A stretch of DNA of 64,000 bases from positions 511,472-575,471 of the forward strand of contig PHFE01000028.1 of the NCBI GenBank assembly GCA_002796755.1. Direction: 5' to 3'. The notes under the pieces are model-generated. The model saw only the letters and a list, made by a program, of their open reading frames with translations, had not been told where the DNA came from and did not search any database. Numbering within the stretch: the stretch's first letter is position 1; each line of letters begins with the position of its first letter. This document shows, in pieces, positions 46,197 through 57,328 of this stretch. Both the position numbers and the translations under genes were made by a program. Origin of the DNA: Paracorniculantispora psalliotae. Taxonomy: Eukaryota; Ascomycota; Sordariomycetes; Hypocreales; Cordycipitaceae.

Positions 46197-48194
46197 GAGA
46201 GATCGTTGCTGAGAAGGAAAACGTGGGTGCAGTTCAACATGTGGCCTCTGGGCCTCGGATATAGACCTATTGACAGGGAACAAGGTCGTACAGAATATCA
46301 AATTGGATAGCTGAAGATTATAAATCAATATAATAATTTATTTGCGTCGAACAGTATGCGCAGATGAACCAAAGCACAATCTTGCAGAAAAACTGCATAC
46401 GGATGCCACGCATGGTACATGCAGGGTGCAGAACCTGAAAAGGGGAAGAGCAGGGATCGAGGATCCGGGTCGCATGATCCTAGAGAGGCACTATCGAATC
46501 GACAAGAGTAAAAATACCCTGGCGACTCTTGAAGAATGACATTGTTGGGCAAATATAGGCTGCCCGGCGGGCACGCTTCTGCAAGCTGCCAGGGGCAAGC
46601 AGGATGCTAATCTTGTTTAGGGAAAGAGTCGACGTTCGCAGGACCACTCGAGAGGCGAGCTGTGGCCTAGACTAGCTATTTTGTGGCAATCATCAACGGC
46701 CAGAAGGGGTTGCGCGAAGGGCGGGTTATGGGAGGCCTAGGACCAAGACGCACGTGGTGAAGCATGAGGCTGTAAGTGAAGGAAGCGAACGCATGGAGGG
46801 GCAGTCGCGGGGCCTGTCGGTACCGGTTCTGGCGGGTCGAAGCCCACCACGACCGTATCGTCGCCCCGCCTGAAGCCTCTTCTCATGTCGAGTTTCAGTG
46901 CAAACGCAACACACTCTACAGCTTGATTCAGGTTCAACGTTTCCTTCCCTGCGGCACAGCACTCATCAGACTAGCATTCATTCAGATACCGAACTAAATA
47001 CCTCTTCAATGTCCCCGGTTTTTTTAATTGCCTGTTTTCGATTCGTCGTATGGCCTTGCTTTTCTCCAGTTATATGCGATGAACTAACAAGTCCACCAGG
47101 CACGTTTCTCCAGCCCTGAAACCTCCAGCCAACATGGGCAAGCACATGGGCGAACATCCAAACACCAGACGATTGAATCCACAACACCTCTAGCGTGCTG
47201 GCATAGTCCAGACTAACATACCCTGTGCCACTGTCTGTTCTCGCGAAAAAAACGCCCCGCGGACGCAACGGGCACGCGACAGGGCGGACCATGGCCGTCA
47301 GTCAAGGCACTCTGCCTCCGATCATCTGTGGTCTTCATCAGCATTATGTACGTCACGTCTCGGGTTTGGGATAAACAAGGGACGGCGCGACCGGCTACGG
47401 CACCAGCCTGCAGGCTGAAGGGCCTGCCACACTACGAACGTGGTGGCTTGCCTCCTCCCAGCAGCGGTGGGTGTGCCCGTCTCCTCTGGTCTGCCTCACG
47501 CTAGGTACGCCGTCGCCAGCCCAGCTCGTCAACGATTCAGCACCAATAGATATTTGTGATAGTGGGCGACGACTTCTCCGCCGGACAGTGTCAGCGACCC
47601 CTTGTTCCCTGTACAAAAACTGTCTCCGCAAGCCTGCAGGCATTTTTTCAGCCAGCCCGCAGGTGTGTCTGGGGATAGCTTGGGTGCGGGCTGCGTTAGC
47701 GTTCCCACGAGGCGCCGCCCGGGGCTGGCACTATTCGCCCTGATGCCTGCATCATGGTCGCCCTAAAGCACCTTTGTCTGCCGTCTGGTTGCCCCCAAAT
47801 ACCAGGTGGCGGCCGAGGCACCAGAAACCTGCGCAAATCTTTCCTTCTTGCCTTTCTTTTCCTCTTTACAGAAACAGGGCTTGAACTTTGCATGATATTC
47901 CCAAGAAAGCAATTTCCTGAAGCTTCTGATTATTGTACGCCGCCAAGTCGTGCAACCTCTGTTTCAGGTAGACTGTCAAAAGCGCGACTAACACCACAGC
48001 CGGCTGGTGCCCGGCGACTTTCATCCGACGCTGTTCAACAAAAGACCGCTCACCTCGGGCCGGACGACCTATCTGCGTTGAATCCTGGGGGTTTCTTGTA
48101 AAGGAACAATTTTCCATCACCGAGACCTAGCAGCGGCCCACATACAGCATTCTGTTCTCAGCAGCTCGCCCACGCCGCCGTCGCCGTCGTCATC
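46197..48194. other. Intergenic region upstream of the SH3 gene
   Basis: About 2 kb. Left end: 3' flank of the anoctamin-like gene, AT-rich near 46315-46345. Right half: promoter and probable leader of the SH3 gene. Open frames of up to 115 codons (e.g. 47754-48101) have no recognisable domain and no consistent codon bias. Confidence 0.5.
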
Positions 48195-50813
48195 ATGGAC
48201 GAGGTGAACGTGCTTACGCTGAAGCCCTTTCGCGACGTTGTCACAGAGGCAAACACAGCCTTGGAGAATGCGGGCGAAAATGAAGTCATGCGCAAAGCGG
48301 CAAAGAAGCTTCTGCGAGAAGGCGACAAGGCCGTGAAGCTCATCGAACCACAGTGCGTCAAGCGCCACACTGAATACGGCGACGCTTTCCTAAATGCCCT
48401 CCGAGAAAACGGTATGCCAGCTTGAGACGGTTTATTAACATCCATTTTTCAACTTACTAACTTGCTTCTAGAAGAAATTAAGGAACCCCGAACGCAGCTC
48501 GGTCGTTTAGTATACGGCTTCGACGAATATGTCGAAGAGGACGAATTCGAAGCCGACAAGTATACGGAGCTGCAAGCTCTGACCCGAGACGTCGCACTTA
48601 AAATCTACGAGGTTTTGATCAGCATGAAGCTCGAGGCCAACGTATCGAACGACAAACAACAGCAATCGTTTCTCCACGAATTTTCACCACCGTCTTCACC
48701 TCTGCCTCCACCCAACTTTCCTATTCCACCTACGCCGCCTCGTTCTTCCGTGCAGAGTGCAGTAGGTGTACCGAACAGTCCGCTACCGAGTGCCCCGCGT
48801 CGCGCATTTCAAAGCGTCCACTACGCAACCGAAGAACTCGAAACCCTTCGCGATAGGCAGCCCAGCAGCGTGCTAGCTCCAGAGGACGAGCCGCTCGTCA
48901 GCCCCTCTCAGCTAGCTCCGCCTCCTCAGCAGGCGCCGCCACCACGCCCACCTTCAGCCAACCCGTGGGATACTGCGATAGTCGGGTCAAGTGACGAAAT
49001 TGCGTTGGCCATCGGAGGCGAGCCGCTCCCCCGACGACCGCTGGTTGCGCCCCCGTCGCCTCATCCGTACCATCCGTCAGCGACATCACCGATCAGTCCT
49101 GGGCAACACAGACTTAGCCCTGGGCTGCAGCGTCGCCCGATCGGTTCATCATCTGGACTGCAACAAGGGAATTCTGACGGGTATCCATACGATGAAGCGG
49201 AATGGCGCCGCCTAACGAACCAGCAGCTTGGCCACCCATCTCACAGCCCACACCCCAGTCCGCTGCACCTCCATACGAGACTCGAGTCGTTTCCGGAGGA
49301 AGGCGGTTACCAACATGGAATGGAAGCGCATCAATCCAGTCGAAACGGAAATGCGGCGTATCACGCGCATCAAGTGTCACTAGAATCAGGCTCGGTCGCG
49401 CACGAACATGATGCGCAGCGGGATACATTTGGTGGTGCTCCGCAACGGCGCTCGAGAACGGATTCGGTGGCGGAAAGTATTCTCGATCCGTACTTGAATA
49501 ACGTGCGCATATCGGATCACTCGCAAGAAACTTCTGGCGCCTGTGAGCGCCCGCCAATGATGCCTACGCAAAATGTTGACGATGGTCTCATCCCCGTCGA
49601 GCAGGATAGTCGCCCCTCACAGCCAGCACCAACAAGTTTGTCCCAAAAGGATTGCTCTATTGGCAGCGGATCTTCCTTCTACATCTGCAAAGGCTTCTGC
49701 AATGGTGCAGAAGAAGTTGTGGTCGGCGGTCTGGGTGTCAAGAAGACGCGAAAACCAGTTGGCTTTACCGGAACAGCAACCGTGGCGCGCTGCACAGGCT
49801 GCGTCTTTGAGCTGTCGTTTCAAGATATTGAAAACGATCTAGGAAAGCAGGATTGTGGAAACTTGCGCAACAGCGGTGTCGGTTATCGCCTGCGATTCCT
49901 CCAAAAGAGCCACGTGCAAATGAAGCGCCCTGATGATATCCTGTACGGCTGTGTATTCTGCATACGCCAAGGCCGTACCATGGATCCCAGTGACGCCACC
50001 GTTTTCTTTGACATCAAATCGCTGTTTAACCATCTTGCCCGCCATCCCCGTCCACTACCCGCTGTCCCCGGCATAGTCGTTATTGATCAAACCGAAGTTC
50101 CTGAACAGTTCCACAACGACTACGACTTGCACTTTACGAAGCCGCCGATGCCACATCCTGCACTCGATCACGAACAAGAAACTGCAGTGCTCCCTGTCGG
50201 CGTTGCCAAAGAGCCCGCCAGGAAACTCTACGGACAGAGACTACTGGCAGATCGTACACCAGCGCTCTCGCTTGTCATCGGTTCCAAGGTGACCGGCCTC
50301 ACCTGGCCGGCCAAATACAACGGAGAGTGGTGCATGGGCTGGTACGACGGTGTGTATGCCTCTGTGCCCATGGAGACGTTGAGGCTGGAACCGCCTCCGC
50401 CGCGGGATATTAGGATGGACGGCACCAGTCACGTTCGAGCCAAGGCGAAGTGGAAATTTTCGCACAAAGACAAGGACAAGACAGAGTGGCTCAAATTCGA
50501 CAAAGACGAAATCATCACCAACATTAGCTGTAAGTTACAGAATATCTCTCAAAACCGGGACGAAAGTATACTAATTCTGTGGCTAGGGGTTTATCCTGAA
50601 CACTGGTGCTGGTCTGGCACCAATGCCAAGGGCAAATGGGGCATCTTCCCGCAGGCATTCCTCGACACCAACACTGTGCAGGAATTGTCCGCGATCGGCT
50701 CCCAGAGAGCGAGCAGCCTGAGCAGCGAGAAGAACAAGTCGTCATCCATCCTGCCGCGTTTCTCCGTACGCAAGACACAGGGTCCGCCGAGCATTGCTTC
50801 CAGCCGATCCTGA
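48195..50813 (+). CDS. Large SH3-domain protein with Cys/His-rich central segment
   Basis: Three exons: 48195-48411, 48472-50529 and 50587-50813, giving 833 residues. The first 145 residues are helical and charged (LKPFRDVVTEANTALENAG.., GFDEYVEEDEFEADKYTEL). A Pro/Ser/His-rich disordered region (about 150-480) with many PPP strings could itself bind SH3 or WW domains. A compact segment (about 490-620) holds Cys pairs (CKGFC, CTGC, CVFC) and ends in HLARH. The C terminus is an SH3 domain (about 695-770) split by intron 2, with AKAKWKFSHKDK, LKFDKDEII, the Trp pair in WCWSGTNAKGKWG and the end IFPQAF. It is probably a cytoplasmic adaptor; fungal SH3 proteins often serve actin, polarity or signalling. 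I do not recognise a named orthologue. Confidence 0.82.
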
Positions 50814-51428
50814 TGTGCCGATCTCGCGACGAAACTAGTCTGCTTAAAGCGGGCTTGTCTTTACAAACTATTGATATACGCGCACGTTCTTTTTATATAA
50901 TTTTCCCCATGTTTTTTTTATCTACTTTCGATGTATATATTTATCATTTCCGCTGACGATATGGGCTTTCATTTTGTTACACTACAGACACGCGTTCATC
51001 ACCGAACTTTTTTTTTTGTTGATACCTTTTTGTTTATGAATCATTGCGAAATAGAATTTACTTAGATCAATCAATTTGTAAATTGTCTTTATTTGTACTT
51101 TAAAAAGCAGCGAAAGATTGATTAGATGCTGTCGTACCGCCGCATGCCTCTCTACCTCTCAACACAATGCAGTTCCGGCGAGTATTTTTAATCGCAGCGC
51201 AGCCTCGAGACTGTAAAAAAAAAGACTTTAATAGTTGCCATCGAAGATTAAAAATGTGCCAATTCTTGGCAACCGGGTACACGTGCTTTGCATAAAATTA
51301 CTCGCATAATATGATCCACGCCAAGTGCGCCGTGTGGTATTAAAATTAGACTCGCTTTTTGCTACATTAACGTAATATATGCCTCCTCCCCATATTATAT
51401 CCTAAAAATTATTTTCCCCATGCTTCCC
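50814..51428. other. Convergent 3' flanks (SH3 gene / GT17)
   Basis: About 600 AT-rich bases between facing stops, with long T- and A-runs (51008-51018, 51217-51225). No gene seen. Confidence 0.6.
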
Positions 51429-52511
51429 TCAAGGATAATCCTTCATGCCCGCCGACTCCCCGCTGCGGTCTTTTAGATACATGTACCGCGGATCGTCGCG
51501 CACGAGCGGCGGCAGGTCCTGGTTGTTCTCAATGCGCTCAAACGTTGACGACCTGCGGTCCCAAATATCCATACCGTTGCGCACAGCGTCGGCAATGTGG
51601 TCCTTGTTGCGGAACTTTTCGCCATTCATCCACTTATGCGAGAAGCTCGCCATTTTGTTGAGGTACAGCTCCATCGAGTCGAAGCAGCTGCTGCAGTGCC
51701 AGCTCGAGTTGGCGTACTTGCCGGACTCGCGCCACCGCGAGAGGAAGCTGCCGCCGCGGCCGGCGCGCAGGTCATTCGGTTTCAGCGTCTTCTGCGGGCC
51801 GTCGTAAAACGTCGCCTGCGGGTGGTGCCACTCGGGTCCGATGCTCTGGAACTGGAACGAGTAGTAGTAGAAGCGCGAGAAGAGCGTGAGGCGCTTGGGG
51901 AAGTTGCACGCGCGCAGGGTTTGTATGGTATCGGGTCGCGGGATCTCGTCGACGTCGGCGACGACGAGGACGTCGCCGAGGCGCGGCGCCTGCTCGCCGG
52001 TGAGCTTGGGGAACACCTGCTCGTAGCTGGCGTCGCGTTGTAGGTATTCGAAGTCCCACGTGCGCTGCGGGTGGAAGCTGCTCGGGAACTCCAATTCGTG
52101 GTAGAACATCTTGTCGTGGTATTTGGCGAAGCGGTTCCAGTTGTCTTTGGCCGTCATGGGCTTCGCGTTGCCGTGGAAGTTCAGCGGCGACTCGACAATG
52201 ATGAAGAGGTCCACCACGTCGTAGAGCGCGTTGAGGCGGATTTCGAGCCAGTCGAGTTCGGTGTTGACCATGGTCAGGTCGTAAATCTTGCGGCGCGAGC
52301 CGCCCGGTGATGCCGGATACGCGGTGAAGCCATGGGAGGCGCAGAGCTCGTGTATCTCGGGCGAGTCCTGTAGCGCGCCGAGCGCGAGCAAATCTTCATC
52401 GTGGCTAAAGTAGAGCCTCGACAAGACGAAAAACACACTTGCAAACACAAGAGCGTAGACCAGCGACTTGTAGGGTTGTCGAGAAGGCAGTACCCGGAGC
52501 AATAGAGTCAT
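51429..52511 (-). CDS. Family 17 glycosyltransferase (beta-1,4-N-acetylglucosaminyltransferase-like)
   Basis: Single exon, 360 residues. A short basic N terminus and one hydrophobic segment (about 17-35) make a type II signal anchor, as in Golgi glycosyltransferases. The lumenal domain shows the GT17 marks: IYDLTMVNTELDWLEIRLNAL, VDLFIIVESPLNFHG, and the acidic motif ADVDEIPRP (185-193), probably the metal and sugar-nucleotide site. A segment rich in aromatic residues (FSRFYYYSFQF) and a WHCSSCF block follow. Animal GT17 (MGAT3) adds the bisecting GlcNAc to N-glycans; fungi do not make that structure, so the fungal acceptor is unknown. The annotation used for homologues is usually beta-1,4-mannosyl-glycoprotein GlcNAc-transferase. 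Confidence 0.92.
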   Translation of the reverse strand: MTLLLRVLPSRQPYKSLVYALVFASVFFVLSRLYFSHDEDLLALGALQDSPEIHELCASHGFTAYPASPGGSRRKIYDLTMVNTELDWLEIRLNALYDVVDLFIIVESPLNFHGNAKPMTAKDNWNRFAKYHDKMFYHELEFPSSFHPQRTWDFEYLQRDASYEQVFPKLTGEQAPRLGDVLVVADVDEIPRPDTIQTLRACNFPKRLTLFSRFYYYSFQFQSIGPEWHHPQATFYDGPQKTLKPNDLRAGRGGSFLSRWRESGKYANSSWHCSSCFDSMELYLNKMASFSHKWMNGEKFRNKDHIADAVRNGMDIWDRRSSTFERIENNQDLPPLVRDDPRYMYLKDRSGESAGMKDYP

Positions 52512-55409
52512 GATGCAGCAACACAGGTCGGAAAACTACACAATAAACAAGATGCGTCGAGGGATGCGGTGACAGAAAGAGCCTGGTGAAATTTGAAACA
52601 TTTCGAAATTTGATTTGCGCGGGGAATCAGGCTACCAGTATCAAGGGCACATGCTGCCCCTTTTGGGACAAATGTGCGGCCGGCTTGCGTAACACAGGGT
52701 TTGTGAGAGGGCCTCATCAGGCTCTTGGAATGCCAGGCCGGGCCTATCAGTGGCGCTGCCGTGAATGACTTCGTGTCGGCAACTGGGGCCGAAATAATTA
52801 GCAGGGTCTGGGCTAAGATATGCCTTGGTCGGAGTCCAGGGGCGCCTAGTAATAATAAGCCACCAATTAATCGTGTACGGGCGCAAGAGTGAACACGTAC
52901 ACTTTGCCCAATCTGGATGCGTGACATAACTGCCGGTGAGCAAACTCCTATTCTTTCACACAGAAAGCGGGACTTTTCCGCAAAATTGGCTCGACCGCTG
53001 ATTTCTTTGTAGTTTTCTCAAGTACCGCGCTGAACAGTTGCCGCCGACCAACTTGATTTGTTCTCTAAACGGACGACGACAAGACGAAAGAGCGCCCTGC
53101 CGAAATGTTACTTTCCGGTACGTACATGGGCCGCGCCCCATGATAAATGACATTTGAAAAATCGTCCGCCTCCTTTTCTCACTTTGCCTGGGTGCGGGGG
53201 CTTAACTGTAATCAAAACTAATATATGGAAATCGATCCATTTGCTCATCTGTCAAGCGTTTTGGCCGACTTGAACTTGAATTTAATACTAGCAGACGATC
53301 ACGCCTTGTGGATTCCTCGCTGTGATCCGGCGCTAGCGTCAAGTCATCGAATGGAGCCTTTCCTTGTCAAGATGCGGCCGAGGCCGCCAAAATCAAGCCA
53401 CAAACTGGGTTTTGCCTCTACGATGTGATCCAGAAATGTCACCACTGACAAGTTGCATGTTCTTCGTGGCTGCTAAAAAGCGGGAGCATATGCGTCAATC
53501 ATCGCGACTCACAGCTGTCCCGCCGGCAGCCAGTCCAAAGCCCACCTCCCGAGCATGCTACGGAATCGAGGGACTAACAGATTGGTCATGATGCCCAACA
53601 TGGTCACGGCTGTATTTTTGCTGCCGTCATACATCGCCGTCAGTGTCAAGCGGGTGTGTTTTCTCTGCCGATCACGACAACTGGCGACTCAAACGGAGGG
53701 TCGATCTCGCCCGGGGTGCAGTGTCGCTCTTTTGGTTGTTCGCTGTGTGACCGCCTTGTCGCTGCGGCAAGACGAGCGCATCACATAATTCGCAATGCAA
53801 CAGTATTGCATCATGCGGGGGAGTGTTTGGGGGTCAGCGTGGGAGTGCCATCCCGGAAGCTAAATACCAGCGCCAAGCCAGTAATCCGATCACGTCGCCG
53901 ATGTCCGCAAGAAAGCTTTTGCATTGGCCTGCTGCGACGCTGTGAGCGGACAGACACATGTCTCGCGTCGCATCTAGATGGGCGTACCGTGGTTCACAGA
54001 GGATCAACTGCCTGGAAGTGCCATCAATGATGCAGTGCATTCGCAAGGTCGCACGCGTGGCTGCGACTTGGCGTGAGCCGGAAAAAAGAAAAAAAAAGCA
54101 GTAATTAGTGTGAGACAACAAGAGGGACGCCGGACAAAAAAAAGTTTGATCGCCATTGTAATTTGAATGCTTTTTTTTTTTGTTTTTTGCTGAAGCCGCC
54201 CTTGGTGTCTTGGGGATGTTTGGTCGGCCGGCCAGCGGGTGGCAGCAAACGGTGCGCAGGCGGAGAAGCTTCCAATGCGTGCCCCATATCGCCGTCTAAT
54301 ACGCTCCCAGCAAGCTCAACAGCAAGCTTTCGCCCTTGCAGGCTTCAACGGCCAGCTTGGTCTTTTGTTCCCGAGTCTCCGCCGAATCTGCCCTTGACGA
54401 TGGCTGCACAGCTGAGGTTTCTGCTTCGCCGCCCAGTTCGGCCCTCACTGTAACCTCTTAGTTACTCACTCTGCCTTCCTCTCGCGCCTGTCTCGCAGTG
54501 CTTCAGTTCCGAGCCCGGAAGCTTCGCTGGCTTGCGTTCAGCGATGTCCGCGATGACGCTGATCACCGCAGCAAGACAGCCACTGTGTTACATTGCATGA
54601 CGCCCTACCTAACGCGGTGAACCCTACGCAGACCGACATTGGGTGACAACGCATCCACAACGGTGCACGCTCCCCGTTCAGTGCCAGAAGCTTTCCCTGT
54701 CAGGAGCAACAGCGTCCCGATCTGACATAAAGACTCAGAAAACGTGATCCCCCTCTGTTTCTGACTGGAGACTGACAAGTCAACATCTCCCTGCCAGACC
54801 TCTCGAAACCGGCCCGCAAAGACGCCACTCCCGCGACGGACATTTTCACACAGCTCTGAGCTGGCTCGCCGAGCTAGTTTTGAATTAGCCTTCCCGCTTC
54901 ATCTGGGCACCACACCCTTTTCTTTCCGCCATATCCCAACCAGGTTTGGTCTGCCTCCTCCTGCCTTTCTAGCAGGGGTTGCACCGTAGTAGCGCTGCAC
55001 CGTCTCTCGCCGACGTGCAGACAAATGACACTTATTATGCACTCCGCACTTTGCGCTCGTCCGGTGACGCTGCTTTGCACCGACAGCTTGGCACCGATTG
55101 GTAAGGCCTTGGGTCAGCAGACCAGCTTTCTCGTCTATCGCAGATATTCATTGCTGGACTGGAGGATACTGTAGCTTGCTCCACCGGTTACCTTAGGCAC
55201 AGACGGAGCTACGAAAACATGATATACAAATAAGTGCCCATCTTCATGTGTTCGATGAGGATCCTCCTTCTGTCTCACACGCCCACTTACACCTCCCTTC
55301 CCCATCAGTACTACTTTCAATCCTTCTCGTTGTCTATATATATTGTACCGCTCCGGGTGTTCCCTATCAGTTTGACCTAGTGTTATTCTCCTATCTCACC
55401 GCTATCCTC
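52512..55409. other. Large divergent intergenic region (GT17 / GH76)
   Basis: About 2.9 kb between divergent starts, the second-largest gap in the window. It contains poly(T)/poly(A) runs (54086-54098, 54170-54186) and CT-rich DNA from 54880 on. Frames of up to 140 codons occur in several phases on both strands, none with a known domain or a convincing start. I see no RNA gene. Confidence 0.5.
55332..55344 (+). promoter_or_regulatory. TATA box of the GH76 gene
   Basis: gtctatatatatt lies about 70 bases before the start codon at 55410 and follows a CT-rich tract. It is a good candidate core promoter with a short leader. Confidence 0.45.
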
Positions 55410-56672
55410 ATGATGCCTTCCGCGTTGTCCTGGACCACCAGTCTCGTCTTGGCTTTTGCAACTTCCGCGTCTGCGGTGCCCGCCCCTCAATCTGCGTCCG
55501 GAACAGCTGGTTCGGGGTCCGCCAATTCGCTGCCCGGATCGTTCAAATATGGGCCAAATACCAAAGATGGCGTACTGAGCCTCAACAAGAATTGGTACAA
55601 CAATAAGACCGGTCTCTGGGGTGAGCTCTGGTGGAACAGTGGCAATGCTCTCACCACCATTGCCGACTTTGTTCACCTCAGCCCAGTCTTTGCTCTGCCG
55701 ACCGATCCCTACAACACCATTGAAAACACCTTCAACGAAGCACAACATGTCGATGTCCAGACCGCAAAGTTTATGAACTTTGACAATGGTGGCATGATGG
55801 AGTCCCATTACTGCATCAATGGCACTGGCACCTGTGCTATGAAGCGTGACGGCTCGTTGGCCAAGCGAGGCTTCAAAAACTTCCTCAACGAATACTACGA
55901 TGATGAAGGTTGGTGGGCTCTTGCTCTTATCCGCGCCTATGATGTCACATATGAGGACAAATACTTGGAATCCGCCGTCACTGTGTTTGAGGACATGGAA
56001 ACTGGCCGTGGTGGGCCATGCAACGGCGGAATCTACTGGAGCAAAGATCGATCATACGTCAATGCAATCGCGAATGAGCTTTATCTTTCCGTTGCCGCGT
56101 CGCTGGCAAACCGAATTCCGAGCGAGTCCAAATACCTTCAGACTGCCAAAGATCAATGGGACTGGTTCCGCAAGAGCGGTATGATCAACTCCGATAACTT
56201 GATCAATGACGGTCTGGACGGTAACTGCAAGAACAACGGCCAAGCAACGTGGACTTACAACCAGGGCGTCATTCTCGGCGGCCTGGTCGAGCTGTCGCGT
56301 GCTACTGGCGACAGCAGCCTCCTCAAGCAAGCTTCAACTATCGCCAAGGCTGCCATTGACCATTTCTCCAACAAGGATGGTGTCATGGAAGAGAATGGAC
56401 AGTGTGAATACACCCCAGGTCGATGCGGCCAGGACGGGCAGCAATTCAAGGGCGTTTTTATTCGCAACTTGGGCTACCTGCACCAAGTTGCCCCCGACTC
56501 CAAGTTCCGATCCTTCATCATCACAAACGCAAACTCCATTTGGAAAAATGATCGCGAGGCGAGCTCTAACAAGCTTGGGGTTGCCTGGGCGGGCCCATGC
56601 TACCCCGATAGTAAATCCCCCTCGCACAGCAGTGCTCTGGACGCCTTGGTTGCCGCCATCTCTGTGGCTTAA
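55410..56672 (+). CDS. GH76 endo-alpha-1,6-mannanase (Dcw1/Dfg5-like), secreted
   Basis: Single exon, 420 residues from the first of two tandem ATGs at 55410. The first 22 residues are a signal peptide (LSWTTSLVLAFATSASA). The GH76 domain is complete, with the catalytic Asp pair in NEYYDDEGWWAL (D164, D165), WGELWWNSGNALTTI near the start, GGIYWSKDRSYVNAIANELYL in the middle and NQGVILGGLVEL later. Homologues Dcw1 and Dfg5 act on alpha-1,6-mannan or on GPI glycans to attach wall proteins and are themselves GPI-anchored. Here the C terminus ends in a short, weakly hydrophobic run (ALVAAISVA), so a GPI anchor is doubtful and free secretion is likelier. A longer open frame from 55248 begins with GTG and is leader. 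Confidence 0.93.
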   Translation: MMPSALSWTTSLVLAFATSASAVPAPQSASGTAGSGSANSLPGSFKYGPNTKDGVLSLNKNWYNNKTGLWGELWWNSGNALTTIADFVHLSPVFALPTDPYNTIENTFNEAQHVDVQTAKFMNFDNGGMMESHYCINGTGTCAMKRDGSLAKRGFKNFLNEYYDDEGWWALALIRAYDVTYEDKYLESAVTVFEDMETGRGGPCNGGIYWSKDRSYVNAIANELYLSVAASLANRIPSESKYLQTAKDQWDWFRKSGMINSDNLINDGLDGNCKNNGQATWTYNQGVILGGLVELSRATGDSSLLKQASTIAKAAIDHFSNKDGVMEENGQCEYTPGRCGQDGQQFKGVFIRNLGYLHQVAPDSKFRSFIITNANSIWKNDREASSNKLGVAWAGPCYPDSKSPSHSSALDALVAAISVA

Positions 56673-57328
56673 ATTTATATATCAATTTCTGTACTTAGCT
56701 AACTTATACTGTATCTATTGTAAACACTTTCCAGCTAATTTTTGCTTCATGTTTTGTTTTTGATTTCTCATGCGCGTCTTGCTTCTTTGTCTTACAAGCC
56801 ATTACGAACCAATTGCACAGAGCCATGGCGGCAAAAGCCACCTTGTTCGATCACCGCTTCGATAGCTATTCTTCACGAACAACACTCACGGAAATTTCTG
56901 AAATACGGCTTATCGAATTGATTTCGTAAAAAAAAAATTCCGAGTCAAGAATGTAAAAAGAAGCACCTTACGCGATTCTGTCAGTCCGCTGTTAGGCTAC
57001 CCTATGTCTGAAAGTGGATCATAGCCTCATTGGCCGCAACTCAAGTCCATGGGCAACACATCCCTCAAGCACGCACCCGTGAACAAAATCGGAGAGAACA
57101 TAGCTGCGACTGACTGGTAGCCGATTCCTCCAAACGGGCCCCGCCAATACCAGGCTGCAGCTGTTGAATTTATAAGCGACAGCTTGAGCCAGGCTCGCGA
57201 ATTCTGCTGCCTACTTGCTCACCGCGTTACTGGCTGCCTAGCCAGCAACGTCCTCAAAACCGAGAAACGGCGGGGACGACATCTGCTTGTACTTGATACC
57301 ACCGGGGAAAAAAAAATCAGTCGTCAAA
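56673..57328. other. Intergenic region (GH76 / tubulin cofactor D)
   Basis: About 650 bases: AT-rich GH76 3' flank, then the next promoter. An A-run (about 57307-57315) lies just before the next start. No gene seen. Confidence 0.55.

Noticed and set aside
53656..54030. 124-codon frame and other small frames in the 52.5-55.4 kb gap
   Set aside because: No start context, no domain, and competing frames on both strands; nothing supports a gene.
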